Source: Ruminiclostridium sufflavum DSM 19573
GTDB lineage: Bacteria > Bacillota > Clostridia > Acetivibrionales > DSM-1351
NCBI RefSeq assembly: GCF_003208175.1
Contig: NZ_QKMR01000009.1
Location: forward strand, 1 to 44,688
DNA: 44,688 nt
Direction of reading: 5' to 3'
In this document: one piece after another, positions 1 to 7,588 of the stretch
Numbering within the stretch: the first letter of the stretch is position 1
How the letters are laid out: each line of letters starts with the position of its first letter
Notes under the pieces: generated by a model
The model's database searches: none
What the model was told of the DNA's origin: nothing
The model's input: only the letters and a program-made list of their open reading frames with translations
Position numbers and translations under genes: made by a program

Positions 1-2
1 CT

Positions 3-263
3 ATTAGACCTTATGTCACAGGCAGGAAAAACTGGCTCTTTGCCGATACGACCCGTGGAGCTAAAGCCAGTGCCCTTGTATACAGCATGATTGAGTCTGC
101 GAAAGCGAATCAACTCAACCCATATATGTATTTGGTATATCTACTGTCAAAATTGCCGGGCTTGAAAGAATTAACGCAAGAATCTCTGACACCCTATCTG
201 CCATGGTCACCCGAATTGCCATCATGGTGTCATAAAGACTCAAGCAAGACACCCCAAGATTAA
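3..263 (+). CDS. IS66-family transposase, C-terminal fragment cut by the window edge
   Basis: An open frame enters from the left edge and ends at TAA 261-263, giving 86 residues. It contains RPYVTGRKNWLFADT and SMIESAKANQLNPYMYLVYLL, which match the conserved C-terminal end of IS66 transposases (the region after the DDE core, with the AKANGLNPYEYL-type motif). The catalytic part lies outside the window, so intactness cannot be judged. In IS66 elements the transposase stop lies close to the right terminal inverted repeat, which fits the GCGCTTAC just after the stop. The family call is confident; whether the element is active is unknown. Confidence 0.85.
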   Translation: MRPYVTGRKNWLFADTTRGAKASALVYSMIESAKANQLNPYMYLVYLLSKLPGLKELTQESLTPYLPWSPELPSWCHKDSSKTPQD

Positions 264-271
264 GCGCTTAC
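264..271 (+). mobile_element. Possible right end of the IS66 element
   Basis: GCGCTTAC directly follows the transposase stop. Its reverse complement, GTAAGCGC, resembles the GTAAGC start typical of IS66 terminal inverted repeats. The left end is outside the window, so the repeat pairing and any 8-bp target duplication cannot be checked. Confidence 0.35.
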
Positions 272-316
272 TATTATAGAGGTATTCTATTCCAAATTGG
301 AGGAATAAGCATAAAA

Positions 317-349
317 AATGAAGGGCTGTTTTTAGCTAAGCCCTTCATT
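317..349 (-). terminator. Rho-independent terminator behind the tRNA fragment
   Basis: A perfect 11-bp stem (AATGAAGGGCT / AGCCCTTCATT) with an 11-nt loop. Read on the minus strand it is followed by a T run (TTTTTTAT). It lies directly downstream of the CCA end of the tRNA-like fragment, so it is probably the original tRNA terminator. Confidence 0.7.
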
Positions 350-354
350 TCCGC

Positions 355-400
355 TGGTGAGCTTGAAAGGATTTGAACTTCTAGCCTGCGGTTTAATTCT
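355..400 (-). pseudogene. 3' fragment of a tRNA gene
   Basis: On the minus strand the sequence contains GAAGTTCAAATCC, a T-arm with the GTTCAAATC loop. It is followed by a seven-base acceptor strand CAAGCTC, the discriminator A and an encoded CCA. A terminator follows at once. No D-arm or matching 5' acceptor strand (GAGCTTG) is found upstream, and the anticodon loop lacks a clear T33, so the isotype cannot be named. It looks like the 3' remnant left when an element used a tRNA gene as its attachment site or when a rearrangement cut the gene. Confidence 0.45.
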
Positions 401-439
401 TAAGCTTCATCCTTTATATGTAATGATAAGCGTATTTGT

Positions 440-931
440 TCATTTGCTCCATCTGTAAATCTTTAAACCACTTGAAGTTTTAGATACTTGTCTATCGATT
501 GTGGCGTACCACTTGCCCCCACTTTTGTATTTCCAATTTTGTTCAATAAGAATAACCTTATCTCCAGATACAGACTTCACAATTGCACTGTGGGGAGTTG
601 AAGGCCAGAAGGCTAAATCCCCTTTTTTGGGATCTGTCACTACTGTAAGTTTTCCGCTTGTAACAGTTGGAGTTCCATTTTCACTAAGACCTGATAAGCT
701 AACACTGTATAGTTTTTTAAAGTATTTAATTGGATATGCTGCACACTTATATGTACTATCTCCATAATCATCCGCAACGGTTCCGGGTCTATAAAGAGCG
801 TCAACATTGTCGAGAGTATCTACTACTTGCATGCTTTTAGTTATCTCCACATCACTCTGTGCTACACATAATAGACTAAACGATAGGATTAAAAGAGCAG
901 ATAGACATAAACTTATTGCTTTCTTTTTCAA
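440..931 (-). CDS. Secreted CHAP-like (NlpC/P60 superfamily) protein
   Basis: 163 residues starting at TTG (929-931), with a good AAAGGGGG site eight bases upstream and no in-frame ATG nearby. Residues 1-24 form a signal peptide (MKKKAISLCL, a hydrophobic stretch, then VAQ). The mature part carries a cysteine in YKCAAYPI (Cys63), a histidine in STPHSAIV (His114) and an acidic/amide position in LIEQNW (Glu130/Asn132). Together with GDLAFWP this is the Cys-His-polar order of CHAP amidases/endopeptidases, which cleave peptidoglycan cross-bridges. The substrate is unknown. The gene stands alone between a tRNA fragment and a broken feoB, so it may have arrived with the same rearrangement. Confidence 0.65.
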   Translation of the reverse strand: MKKKAISLCLSALLILSFSLLCVAQSDVEITKSMQVVDTLDNVDALYRPGTVADDYGDSTYKCAAYPIKYFKKLYSVSLSGLSENGTPTVTSGKLTVVTDPKKGDLAFWPSTPHSAIVKSVSGDKVILIEQNWKYKSGGKWYATIDRQVSKTSSGLKIYRWSK

Positions 932-1052
932 AGAAATTCCCCCTTTGTGTTTTGTTTTATATATTATAACATAAATGTAATTATAAGTAAATTAACTTGT
1001 GCATTTTTATTTTATAGTATTATATTGTTGGTAAGCAAAAAAAGAAACACTA

Positions 1053-2378
1053 TTACAGAATTAGTTTAACCATACACATTGAAAGAGCCTGCTTGCCGTG
1101 GGCACATGCCTTTTTAAAGAAATTATCCATATTGAAGGCAACTCTCGGAAGATACCCCAAATCCTCTAAAAGAGTAAATAAGGGGAAAAATATAGCCATA
1201 GGCGGAAGCATAACTGAAACAACCCAGGCCAGTGTACGGTAAACTCCGAGAATAAGTATTCCATGAAGCCAGACAGGTGTGCCTGCTTGCACAAACAAAT
1301 CCGTCAGCCTTGCTTCAATACTGAAAAACAAATCAGAAAGCAGACGGGAAGGGTAATTTGCACCTGCGACAGTAAGCCAGAAAATAACTGCCAGCATACC
1401 CAGCATAATAGGAATACCGAAAATTTTTGATGTAAGAATGCGGTCAATTTTCCTGTCGGTGCTGTTGCAGGTCATATTTTTGTAAGCTATGGCGTTCTTG
1501 CTGATTTCCTCGGCGGTTTCAACAAGACGGGAAACAACCTTGTCTCTGAGCAGGTCAGTTTTTATGCCCTGCTCGTTTATATGTATTCCGGCCTTTATAA
1601 CGAGCTCCCGCAATTCAAGATTATCTGTCAAATTATAGCCAAGATATCTGTCTAAGGCTTTAAGCAGTGACTCATCCCCGTCTATCAGCTTGAGTGCGGC
1701 CCATCGGCTGTTTATTTTATCGCCGGCCAGCTCTTTTATTTTAGGCTGAATTATACCGATTGCTTCCTCAATTACAGAATCATATGCGATTTGTAAAGGA
1801 CTAACTGATATCTGCCTGCTTGCTACCTCGTAGACAGCCTCCATCAATTCTGCAAGCCCTTTGTTGCTTCGGGCATTCGTAGCTATGACGGGAACACCCA
1901 GAGAAGCTGAAAGCTTTCCGCAGTCAATGCTTATTTTCTTTCTTTCGGCTTCATCAATCAAGTTGATGCATACCACTACCCTGTCAGTGATTTCAAGGGT
2001 TTGCAGAATCAGATTAAGATTTCTTTCAAGGCAGGTGGCATCAGCTACAACGACAGTTGCATCCGGAGCTCCAAAGCAAACAAAATCTCTCGCTATTTCT
2101 TCTTCGGAGGAATTAGACATTAATGAATATGTACCGGGAATATCAACCATTATAAAGTTTTTATCCTTATGCCTGTATTTTCCGTATGCGTTAGCGACAG
2201 TTTTCCCCGGCCAGTTGCCGGTATGCTGGTTAAGACCGGTTAAGCTGTTAAATACAGTACTTTTTCCTACATTTGGATTGCCGGCAAGAGCTATAACCTT
2301 GTCATCAGGATATACCCGTTCCAAGCTAAGCTTATTTGCCGGCACGCCTGTTCCTGTGGTTTGGTTCGTAAGACCCAT
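1053..2378 (-). pseudogene. feoB: FeoB ferrous iron transporter, truncated after the first membrane segments
   Basis: 441 residues with the complete FeoB G domain: P-loop GNPNVGKST (about 33-41), DIPGTYSLM (G3), CINLID (G4-like) and a Ser-Ala-Arg-type SNKG segment. A helical linker follows, then the first membrane helices (IPIMLGMLAVIFWLTV and the LPPMAIFFPLFTLLEDLGYLPRV-type segment). FeoB normally has about 600-800 residues. This reading frame leaves the family right after HGKQALSMCM, where GFGCNAAG is expected, and stops six residues later. The homology break is near 1070. The Fe2+ channel is therefore incomplete and the product is probably non-functional, although the NTPase part could still be made. 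It lies 27 bp downstream of feoA in the usual operon order. Confidence 0.85.
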
Positions 2379-2405
2379 ATAAGACCTCCTTGCTTGATAA
2401 TATGA

Positions 2406-2654
2406 TTAATAGACTTCAATGAGTATTTTTGATGCTTCTTCCGAGCGCAGCGCTATTACAGCACCACGGATGTGGTAAGCCACAGGATCACCGGAAGGGC
2501 TTTTCTGGAGTGCTTCAACCTCAGTGCCGGTTATCAGTCCCAAATCAAGCATTCTTCTTCGAATCGTACCGTCGGAGCAGAGCGCTTTAACCCTTCCTTT
2601 TTTTCCTATAGGAAGCATATTCAGCTGTATATGCTTGCTGCTCAATAAAAACAC
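2406..2654 (-). CDS. feoA: FeoA, SH3-like partner of FeoB
   Basis: 82 residues, the usual FeoA size. It has the typical core GKKGRVKALCSDGTIRRRMLDLGLITGTEVEAL, followed by GDPVAYHIRGAVIALRSEEASKI. FeoA is a small cytoplasmic SH3-fold protein needed for FeoB-driven Fe2+ uptake. The start is supported by AAGGAGGTG just upstream on the minus strand. It is the first gene of a feoAB pair whose feoB is truncated, so it may now lack a working partner in cis. No clear Fur box was seen upstream. Confidence 0.9.
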   Translation of the reverse strand: MFLLSSKHIQLNMLPIGKKGRVKALCSDGTIRRRMLDLGLITGTEVEALQKSPSGDPVAYHIRGAVIALRSEEASKILIEVY

Positions 2655-2999
2655 CTCCTTAAAATTTATGTAAAGGGGTTATTCTTCCTGTTTAAGCGGA
2701 GAGAAAACTTTTTTCCCTAAACTAACATATGTAAAATAAAATTAATATGTTACACATTTTTAATAAATAAACTTAACTTTTTCTATCAAAACTCTATTTA
2801 TTACCGGTCATACAATAATTGGCTTGCTTACAAAGCAATTGCCTGAAAATTCAAAGTAATTAACAGCTTTATAAGCCTTATAAAATACTTGTATTTTGTC
2901 GCATTAATGAAAATATTAGGTTTTTTTCTGATTATATTTACTTTATGGTTTTTTTGTCATAAACTAGAAGAAAAATATATTTTTAGAGGTGATTTTGAA
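2655..2999. promoter_or_regulatory. Divergent intergenic region with an 8+1+8 inverted repeat
   Basis: This 345-bp AT-rich region lies between feoA (leftward) and the AgrC-like gene (rightward). TTTATAAG-C-CTTATAAA at 2868-2884 is a perfect palindrome and could be an operator. TTGCTT/AAGCAA at 2824-2838 forms a small hairpin. An in-frame extension of the AgrC-like gene back to TTG 2889 exists, but no Shine-Dalgarno supports it. No further gene was seen. Confidence 0.4.
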
Positions 3000-3809
3000 A
3001 TGGTAATGAATATGTACATATTGTTTTTAGTATCATTGCCTGAAGCGTTTTTAAATTTAATAATAGCCTTGCTTATTACCGGACGAAAAGACACTTTAAA
3101 AATAAATAGGAACAATATTGTCAGATTTACAGCCTCCTTATTTTTAATGCTTCTTTCCTCATGCATTATCAGGCCTGTATCTCCAAATATAATTATAAAT
3201 GTTACCTTGCATATTATTGCATATTCATTGATTTTTATGCTTGTATACAGGATGAAGCCCGTATATGCCTTATTCGGGACTGCATTTTTTTTAATGATAA
3301 TTACTGCAACAGAAGTTATATATACGCCTTATGTAATTACGTATGTATTTAACGGGCTGGCGAATTTTCAGGAGGGATATCACTGGTATGTATTGCTTTC
3401 GCTGCCACAGCGCAGTGTTCAGGCACTGATGATAGTTTTTTTATGGAAACACGAGGTGCTGCTGGTTACACGTATTAACTGCAATTTCCATAGATTGTTT
3501 CTGGCATCATTTTTGCTGCTGGTGTTCGGAGAGCAATTGCTGTATTTTATATTCATTTCAATTTTTGAAAAATTACAGGTAGTTTATCAAATAACATTCT
3601 CTGCATCCTTGTTTATAATCGTATTAGTGCTTAATTTTTTGATATTCAAATTAATTTATACTGTTATAGGGGGTCTGGTAGTCAAATCATATAACAAATA
3701 CAGCGATTTTGAGGATGATGTTAAGTTTGCACTGGGAGAGATACGTGATTTGCTGATAAATAATCAGGTGGAGGAAGCGGTAAAGCTTATAGATGACCTT
3801 AATGGGTAA
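3000..3809 (+). CDS. AgrC-like multi-pass receptor lacking a histidine kinase core
   Basis: 269 residues from ATG 3000, chosen because AGAGGTGAT sits six bases upstream; the frame is open back to TTG 2889 without a ribosome site. About seven hydrophobic helices fill the first ~230 residues, as in AgrC-type peptide receptors. The C-terminus, FEDDVKFALGEIRDLLINNQ followed by VEEAVKLIDDLNG, resembles the DHp helix of clostridial AgrC-like kinases (HDIKNHL...I..LI..N..EEA...I..LN). The phosphoacceptor His is replaced by Asp, and the protein stops right there with no ATPase domain. It lies 28 bp upstream of an AgrD-like peptide gene. It may be a decoy, a peptide-binding modulator or a transporter-like receptor. 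The fold is fairly clear; the role is inferred. Confidence 0.55.
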   Translation: MVMNMYILFLVSLPEAFLNLIIALLITGRKDTLKINRNNIVRFTASLFLMLLSSCIIRPVSPNIIINVTLHIIAYSLIFMLVYRMKPVYALFGTAFFLMIITATEVIYTPYVITYVFNGLANFQEGYHWYVLLSLPQRSVQALMIVFLWKHEVLLVTRINCNFHRLFLASFLLLVFGEQLLYFIFISIFEKLQVVYQITFSASLFIIVLVLNFLIFKLIYTVIGGLVVKSYNKYSDFEDDVKFALGEIRDLLINNQVEEAVKLIDDLNG

Positions 3810-3837
3810 ATATTTAAATATAGAGGGGGTAAGACTT

Positions 3838-3981
3838 ATGAAGTCAAAATTCAAATTTTTGCTTGCAGCGTTATCATTATTAATTACGCAGCTCGCGTTA
3901 TCGGGTGTTTGTTCAGCAAGCAGTTCAACATTTCATCAACCAAAGGCACCAAAGCATTTGATGTCCCGTAATAAGATATAA
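3838..3981 (+). CDS. AgrD-like cyclic (thio)lactone autoinducer prepeptide
   Basis: 47 residues from ATG 3838, with AGAGGGGG eight bases upstream. The N-terminus MKSKFKFLLAALSLLITQLA is a basic amphipathic/hydrophobic leader. It is followed by GVCSASSSTFHQPKAPKHL, matching the clostridial autoinducer pattern (a small residue-rich stretch, then an aromatic/His-Gln-Pro-Lys-x-Pro-x-x-Leu tail). In the family the ring is closed through Cys or Ser; here Ser-Ser-Thr-Phe precedes HQPK, so a Ser lactone is possible, with the Cys further upstream. No AgrB protease gene is in the window, so processing would depend on a gene elsewhere. It is probably co-transcribed with the receptor-like gene just upstream. 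Confidence 0.65.
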   Translation: MKSKFKFLLAALSLLITQLALSGVCSASSSTFHQPKAPKHLMSRNKI

Positions 3982-4021
3982 TTCGGGCTTTTGTACTAAT
4001 TCGATAACAGAAGCATAGCAG

Positions 4022-4056
4022 AAGCACCTCTGATTTTTTTCGGGGTGCTTTTGTTG
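4022..4056 (+). terminator. Terminator after the AgrD-like gene
   Basis: AAGCACC (4022-4028) pairs with GGTGCTT (4044-4050), followed by TTGTTGTCTT. It closes the receptor/peptide transcript. Confidence 0.6.
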
Positions 4057-4227
4057 TCTTAGCCAGTATGTTTATTGAGCATAATAATCGTTTTACCACG
4101 GAATTGAAAATACGGTTGTTCTCAAAAAAATACTTTAAATGTTCTTATGAAGAACGGTTCAAGCTGTCTGGCGCTGGTATATGAAGATGCCATATAATGA
4201 CAGTCACACCAAGGAGGAATTTGTGTA

Positions 4228-5169
4228 ATGGATACAATGAAAAAGATTTTAATATTAATTATGCTTTTATTGCTTACCGGCTGTACAAATACAAGTACCA
4301 AGCCTGAGCAAAGTAATGTCGATGGCAGCCTTGCAATAAATAATGAAAATACGGAGTCAGCTTCAAAGCAGGATGCAATCGAAGCAATTAAATCGGATGC
4401 GGATGAGACGGCAACTCTGATTAATAAAAGAGGAAACACAGTTGAAGAAAGAGTCAGGGTTCCCAAAGGCTTTCAAAGAGTTGAGGCAGAAAACAACTCA
4501 TACGAACAATATCTGAGGGAATTACCGGTAAAGCCTGACGGCACTAAGATTAAGCTCTATAATGGTGAAGTAACGGATAAAGCCGTACATGCCGCTGTTC
4601 TTGATATTGATGTCGGAAACAGGGACTTGCAGCAATGTGCTGATGCTGTTATCAGACTCAGAGCTGAATATTTATACGGTCAGGGCTTGTATGAAAAGAT
4701 ACACTTTAATTTTACAAACGGTTTTAATGCCGAATATTCAAAATGGATGAACGGATACAGGATTGAAGTTAAGGAGAATAAAACCTATTGGGTTGAGAAA
4801 ACAGATTATTCAAGGGAATATAGCAGTTTTAGAAAATATCTTGATATGGTTTTTGCATATGCAGGAACGTTGTCACTTTCAAAGGAAATGAAGTTTAAAT
4901 CAATTGAAAATATGCAGATTGGAGATGTATTTTTGAAAGGCGATACTCCCGGGCATACTGTTATTATTCTTGATATGGCAGAAAACATCAGCACGGGAGA
5001 AAAAATATTTTTAATTGCACAGAGCTATATGCCTGCACAGGATATCCATATTCTGAGAAATTTTGAAAACGGGGAGCTAAGTCCGTGGTATTCGGTAAAT
5101 TTCGGTGAAGCTCTGAGGACACCGGAATGGAAGTTTGAAAAAGGCCAGTTGATGAGATTTCAGGATTGA
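4228..5169 (+). CDS. DUF4846-family lipoprotein
   Basis: 313 residues. The signal peptide ends in LLLTGC, a lipobox with Cys19, so the protein should be anchored outside the membrane. The body carries features I associate with DUF4846: LQQCADAVIRLRAEYLYGQG, GDVFLKGDTPGHTVIILDMA and IAQSYMPAQDIHIL, ending with SPWYSVNFGE. The function of this family is unknown to me; the pattern PGHTVI followed by AQS recalls NlpC/P60-type folds but I cannot show a catalytic set. AAGGAGG at 4211-4217 supports ATG 4228; a second ATG at 4237 is possible but too far away. It is a single-gene unit between two terminators. Confidence 0.7.
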   Translation: MDTMKKILILIMLLLLTGCTNTSTKPEQSNVDGSLAINNENTESASKQDAIEAIKSDADETATLINKRGNTVEERVRVPKGFQRVEAENNSYEQYLRELPVKPDGTKIKLYNGEVTDKAVHAAVLDIDVGNRDLQQCADAVIRLRAEYLYGQGLYEKIHFNFTNGFNAEYSKWMNGYRIEVKENKTYWVEKTDYSREYSSFRKYLDMVFAYAGTLSLSKEMKFKSIENMQIGDVFLKGDTPGHTVIILDMAENISTGEKIFLIAQSYMPAQDIHILRNFENGELSPWYSVNFGEALRTPEWKFEKGQLMRFQD

Positions 5170-5232
5170 AAAATTTATAATTCTCAGCTAAGGCTGCAAT
5201 TAAAATCAGAGGATAAAGCCTTGAACAATTAT

Positions 5233-5269
5233 AAAATACGGCTGCCTGTGAAATTGGCAGCTGTATTTT
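5233..5269. terminator. Strong stem-loop terminator
   Basis: AAAATACGGCTGCC pairs with GGCAGCTGTATTTT over 14 positions (one G-T wobble) around a nine-base loop. A-rich and T-rich flanks make it usable in both directions. It ends the DUF4846 unit. Confidence 0.75.
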
Positions 5270-5521
5270 ATAGTGCGGATTTTAAAATATAATTTTCAGT
5301 GCTTTACATAGGATATTCAGTGTTTAATTTTATAATAAAGAGGTATTATATACTATATGGCTGAGAAATTTATTCATGGAATAATATTTTACGGTTCAAG
5401 CATTTTGGGCAGCGCAATATTTGAAATTGAAGCATACCGCTTTTTTCAGCGCTTTGGAACAAAGCTGGAAGTAATGCTTTTATAAAAAATAGTATTATGA
5501 TAGGAATAGTATAAAAATCCA

Positions 5522-5550
5522 TTGATAATTTTATCACAATCTGATAAAAT
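5522..5550 (+). promoter_or_regulatory. Sigma-A promoter of the electron-transfer operon
   Basis: TTGATA (5522-5527), a 17-base spacer and TAAAAT (5545-5550). Transcription would begin near 5557, which supports ATG 5600 as the ndh2 start rather than the open frame beginning at 5522. Confidence 0.6.
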
Positions 5551-5599
5551 GAAAAAACGAAAAAAGCTGAAAAATGTCGAAAAGAGTGGGGAGAAGGCG

Positions 5600-7588
5600 A
5601 TGAAAAGCAAAATTGTAATAATTGGTGCAGGCTATGCCGGCATTTTAACTGCAAAGAAACTGGCTAAAAAATTCAAGAAAGATGATACAGTCAGTATTAC
5701 CATTATCGATAAAAATCCATTTCACACTATGCTTACGGAGCTTCATGAAGTAGCGGCAAACCGCGTTGATGAAGATAGCATTAAGATAGGCTTAAAAAAG
5801 GTATTTGCAGGGCGAAAAGTAAATGTGGTGCTTGATGCTGTAGAAGCCATAGATTTTAATAACAAAATTGCAGCGGGGGAAAACCAGAAGTATGAATATG
5901 ACTACTTAGTGCTGGCAGCAGGCTCTAAGCCCACCTGTTTCGGAGTTGCCGGTGCCGAAGAGTATTCCCACAGGCTGTGGTCCTATCAGGATGCCGTAAA
6001 CCTTAAAGACCATATCCATAATGCTTTCAGAAAGGCAGCCTGTGAATCCAATATTGACGAAAAGAAAAGGTTATTAACCTTCTATGTTGTGGGAGCAGGC
6101 TTTACGGGTGTGGAAATGGCAGGTGAGCTTGCCGAATATGTTCCCATACTGTGTGAGAAATATGAGATAGACAGGGAGTTTGTATCTGTCTGCAATGTTG
6201 ATATCCTTAAAAGAACAGTGCCGAATTTGCCGGAAAAGCTTTCGGAAAAGGTTGAAAGACGCTTTAATAAAATGGGAGTTAAGCTCATGCTGAATTCCGG
6301 AGTTTCGGCTATAGGCCCTGATTTTATAGAAATCAAATCAAATAATACGGTAAACCGGTATGCAGCAGGAACTGTAATATGGGCAGCAGGTATTGAAAGC
6401 TCCGATATTACAAATGAAGCTGCAAAGACGCTTGAGTCGGCAAACAGAGGGCGTATAAAGCTTGATTCCTTCCTTCGTTCAGTGAACGACGACCATGTTT
6501 ATGTAGTGGGTGATAATATGCTGTTTACAGCAGAAGGTGAGGAAGGACCTGTTCCTCAAATGGTTGAAAACTGTGAGCAGAGTGCGGCAACCGCTGCGAA
6601 AAATATATACTGCGCAGTAACAGGAAAAGGGGAGATGTCAGCTTACAAGCCTGCCTTCCACGGAATGATGGTTTGTGTGGGAGGGAGATACGGTGTTGCA
6701 AGAGTAGGAATGCCAAACCATATGTTTAATTTGCCGTCTTTCCTTGCAATGTTTGTAAAGCATTTTATAAATATAATTTATTTTATACAGGTGTCAGGCT
6801 GGAATAAAGTATTCAGCTATCTAAAGCATGAGTTTTTCACTATAAGGAATTGCAGAAGCTTTGTAGGCGGTCATTTTTCAAACAGAACCCCAAGCTTTTT
6901 GCTTACTCCTGTCAGAGTCTGGCTTGGAGCGGTATGGCTTTTTGAAGGTATAATGAAAATCGTTGAGGGATGGCTTACGGCGCCAAAGCTGACAGAATTT
7001 TTCAAAGGCGCCGATTCATGGTATAACAGTATTTTATACGGCTCTACAGGAGCGATTGATGTAAAAGCGGGAGAGACAGCGGTACAGGCTGCAACCGAGG
7101 CAGTAAGCTCGGCAACGGGTGAAGTTGCGGCAAGTGTGGGTACAACAATTATGAATTTTGATATACTGGGCTTGCTGCGATTGATCTTTGTAAGCGGAAA
7201 GGAGCTGTCAAAGTCAGTTATAAGTGATTATGCTTTTAAAATAGATATTCCTTTGATTAACTGGTTTGTTAATAAGCTTATTATTCCCAATGATAATGTT
7301 CAGATTGTAATGCAGGTCTTTATTGTTGTAGCGGAGATTTTAATTGGTCTTGCACTGATAGGAGGACTGTTTACAACACCGGCCTCGGCATTTTCACTGG
7401 TGCTGCAGGTTATGTTTGTCAGTACTACCGGTCTGTATTTGTCAACCTTCTGGATGATATTTGCTGCAATAGCAGTATTGATAGGTGCCGGGAAAACCTT
7501 TGGACTTGACTATTATGCTATGCCTTATTTAAAGAGAATGTGGAGAAAATTACCATTTGTGAGAAGGTTGTATATCTATAATGACTAA
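5600..7588 (+). CDS. ndh2: Type II NADH dehydrogenase with C-terminal DoxX-like membrane domain
   Basis: 662 residues from ATG 5600, with GTGGGGAGAAGG just upstream. The N-terminal ~400 residues form a two-dinucleotide-binding flavoprotein: IVIIGAGYAGILTAKKL binds FAD, FYVVGAGFTGVEMAGEL binds NADH, and YVVGDN with PQMVENCEQ is the FAD-binding C-terminal motif of NDH-2. The last ~200 residues are a DoxX-like set of membrane helices beginning at LLTPVRVWLGAVWLFEG, which would anchor the enzyme. NDH-2 oxidises NADH and reduces a quinone without proton pumping. It heads an operon with quinone and flavoprotein genes, as in the Listeria extracellular electron transfer locus, so its acceptor is probably demethylmenaquinone. 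The stop overlaps the next start by 8 bp. Confidence 0.88.
   Translation: MKSKIVIIGAGYAGILTAKKLAKKFKKDDTVSITIIDKNPFHTMLTELHEVAANRVDEDSIKIGLKKVFAGRKVNVVLDAVEAIDFNNKIAAGENQKYEYDYLVLAAGSKPTCFGVAGAEEYSHRLWSYQDAVNLKDHIHNAFRKAACESNIDEKKRLLTFYVVGAGFTGVEMAGELAEYVPILCEKYEIDREFVSVCNVDILKRTVPNLPEKLSEKVERRFNKMGVKLMLNSGVSAIGPDFIEIKSNNTVNRYAAGTVIWAAGIESSDITNEAAKTLESANRGRIKLDSFLRSVNDDHVYVVGDNMLFTAEGEEGPVPQMVENCEQSAATAAKNIYCAVTGKGEMSAYKPAFHGMMVCVGGRYGVARVGMPNHMFNLPSFLAMFVKHFINIIYFIQVSGWNKVFSYLKHEFFTIRNCRSFVGGHFSNRTPSFLLTPVRVWLGAVWLFEGIMKIVEGWLTAPKLTEFFKGADSWYNSILYGSTGAIDVKAGETAVQAATEAVSSATGEVAASVGTTIMNFDILGLLRLIFVSGKELSKSVISDYAFKIDIPLINWFVNKLIIPNDNVQIVMQVFIVVAEILIGLALIGGLFTTPASAFSLVLQVMFVSTTGLYLSTFWMIFAAIAVLIGAGKTFGLDYYAMPYLKRMWRKLPFVRRLYIYND

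Larger units (their letters stand above)
5170..5599. other. Intergenic region upstream of ndh2
   Basis: A 430-bp stretch. It holds the terminator at 5233-5269 and the ndh2 promoter at 5522-5550, listed separately. The rest is AT-rich and I see no gene or further structure in it. Confidence 0.5.

Noticed and set aside
1031-1036. GTAAGC beside the truncated feoB as the left end of an IS66 copy
   Set aside because: The feoB homology already ends about 35 bp away, so the six-base match is not at the joint, and no paired end with a target duplication is visible.
2889-2999. Extension of the AgrC-like gene to TTG 2889 or ATG 2907
   Set aside because: No ribosome site at either; AGAGGTGAT six bases before ATG 3000 is far better, although the extension cannot be excluded.
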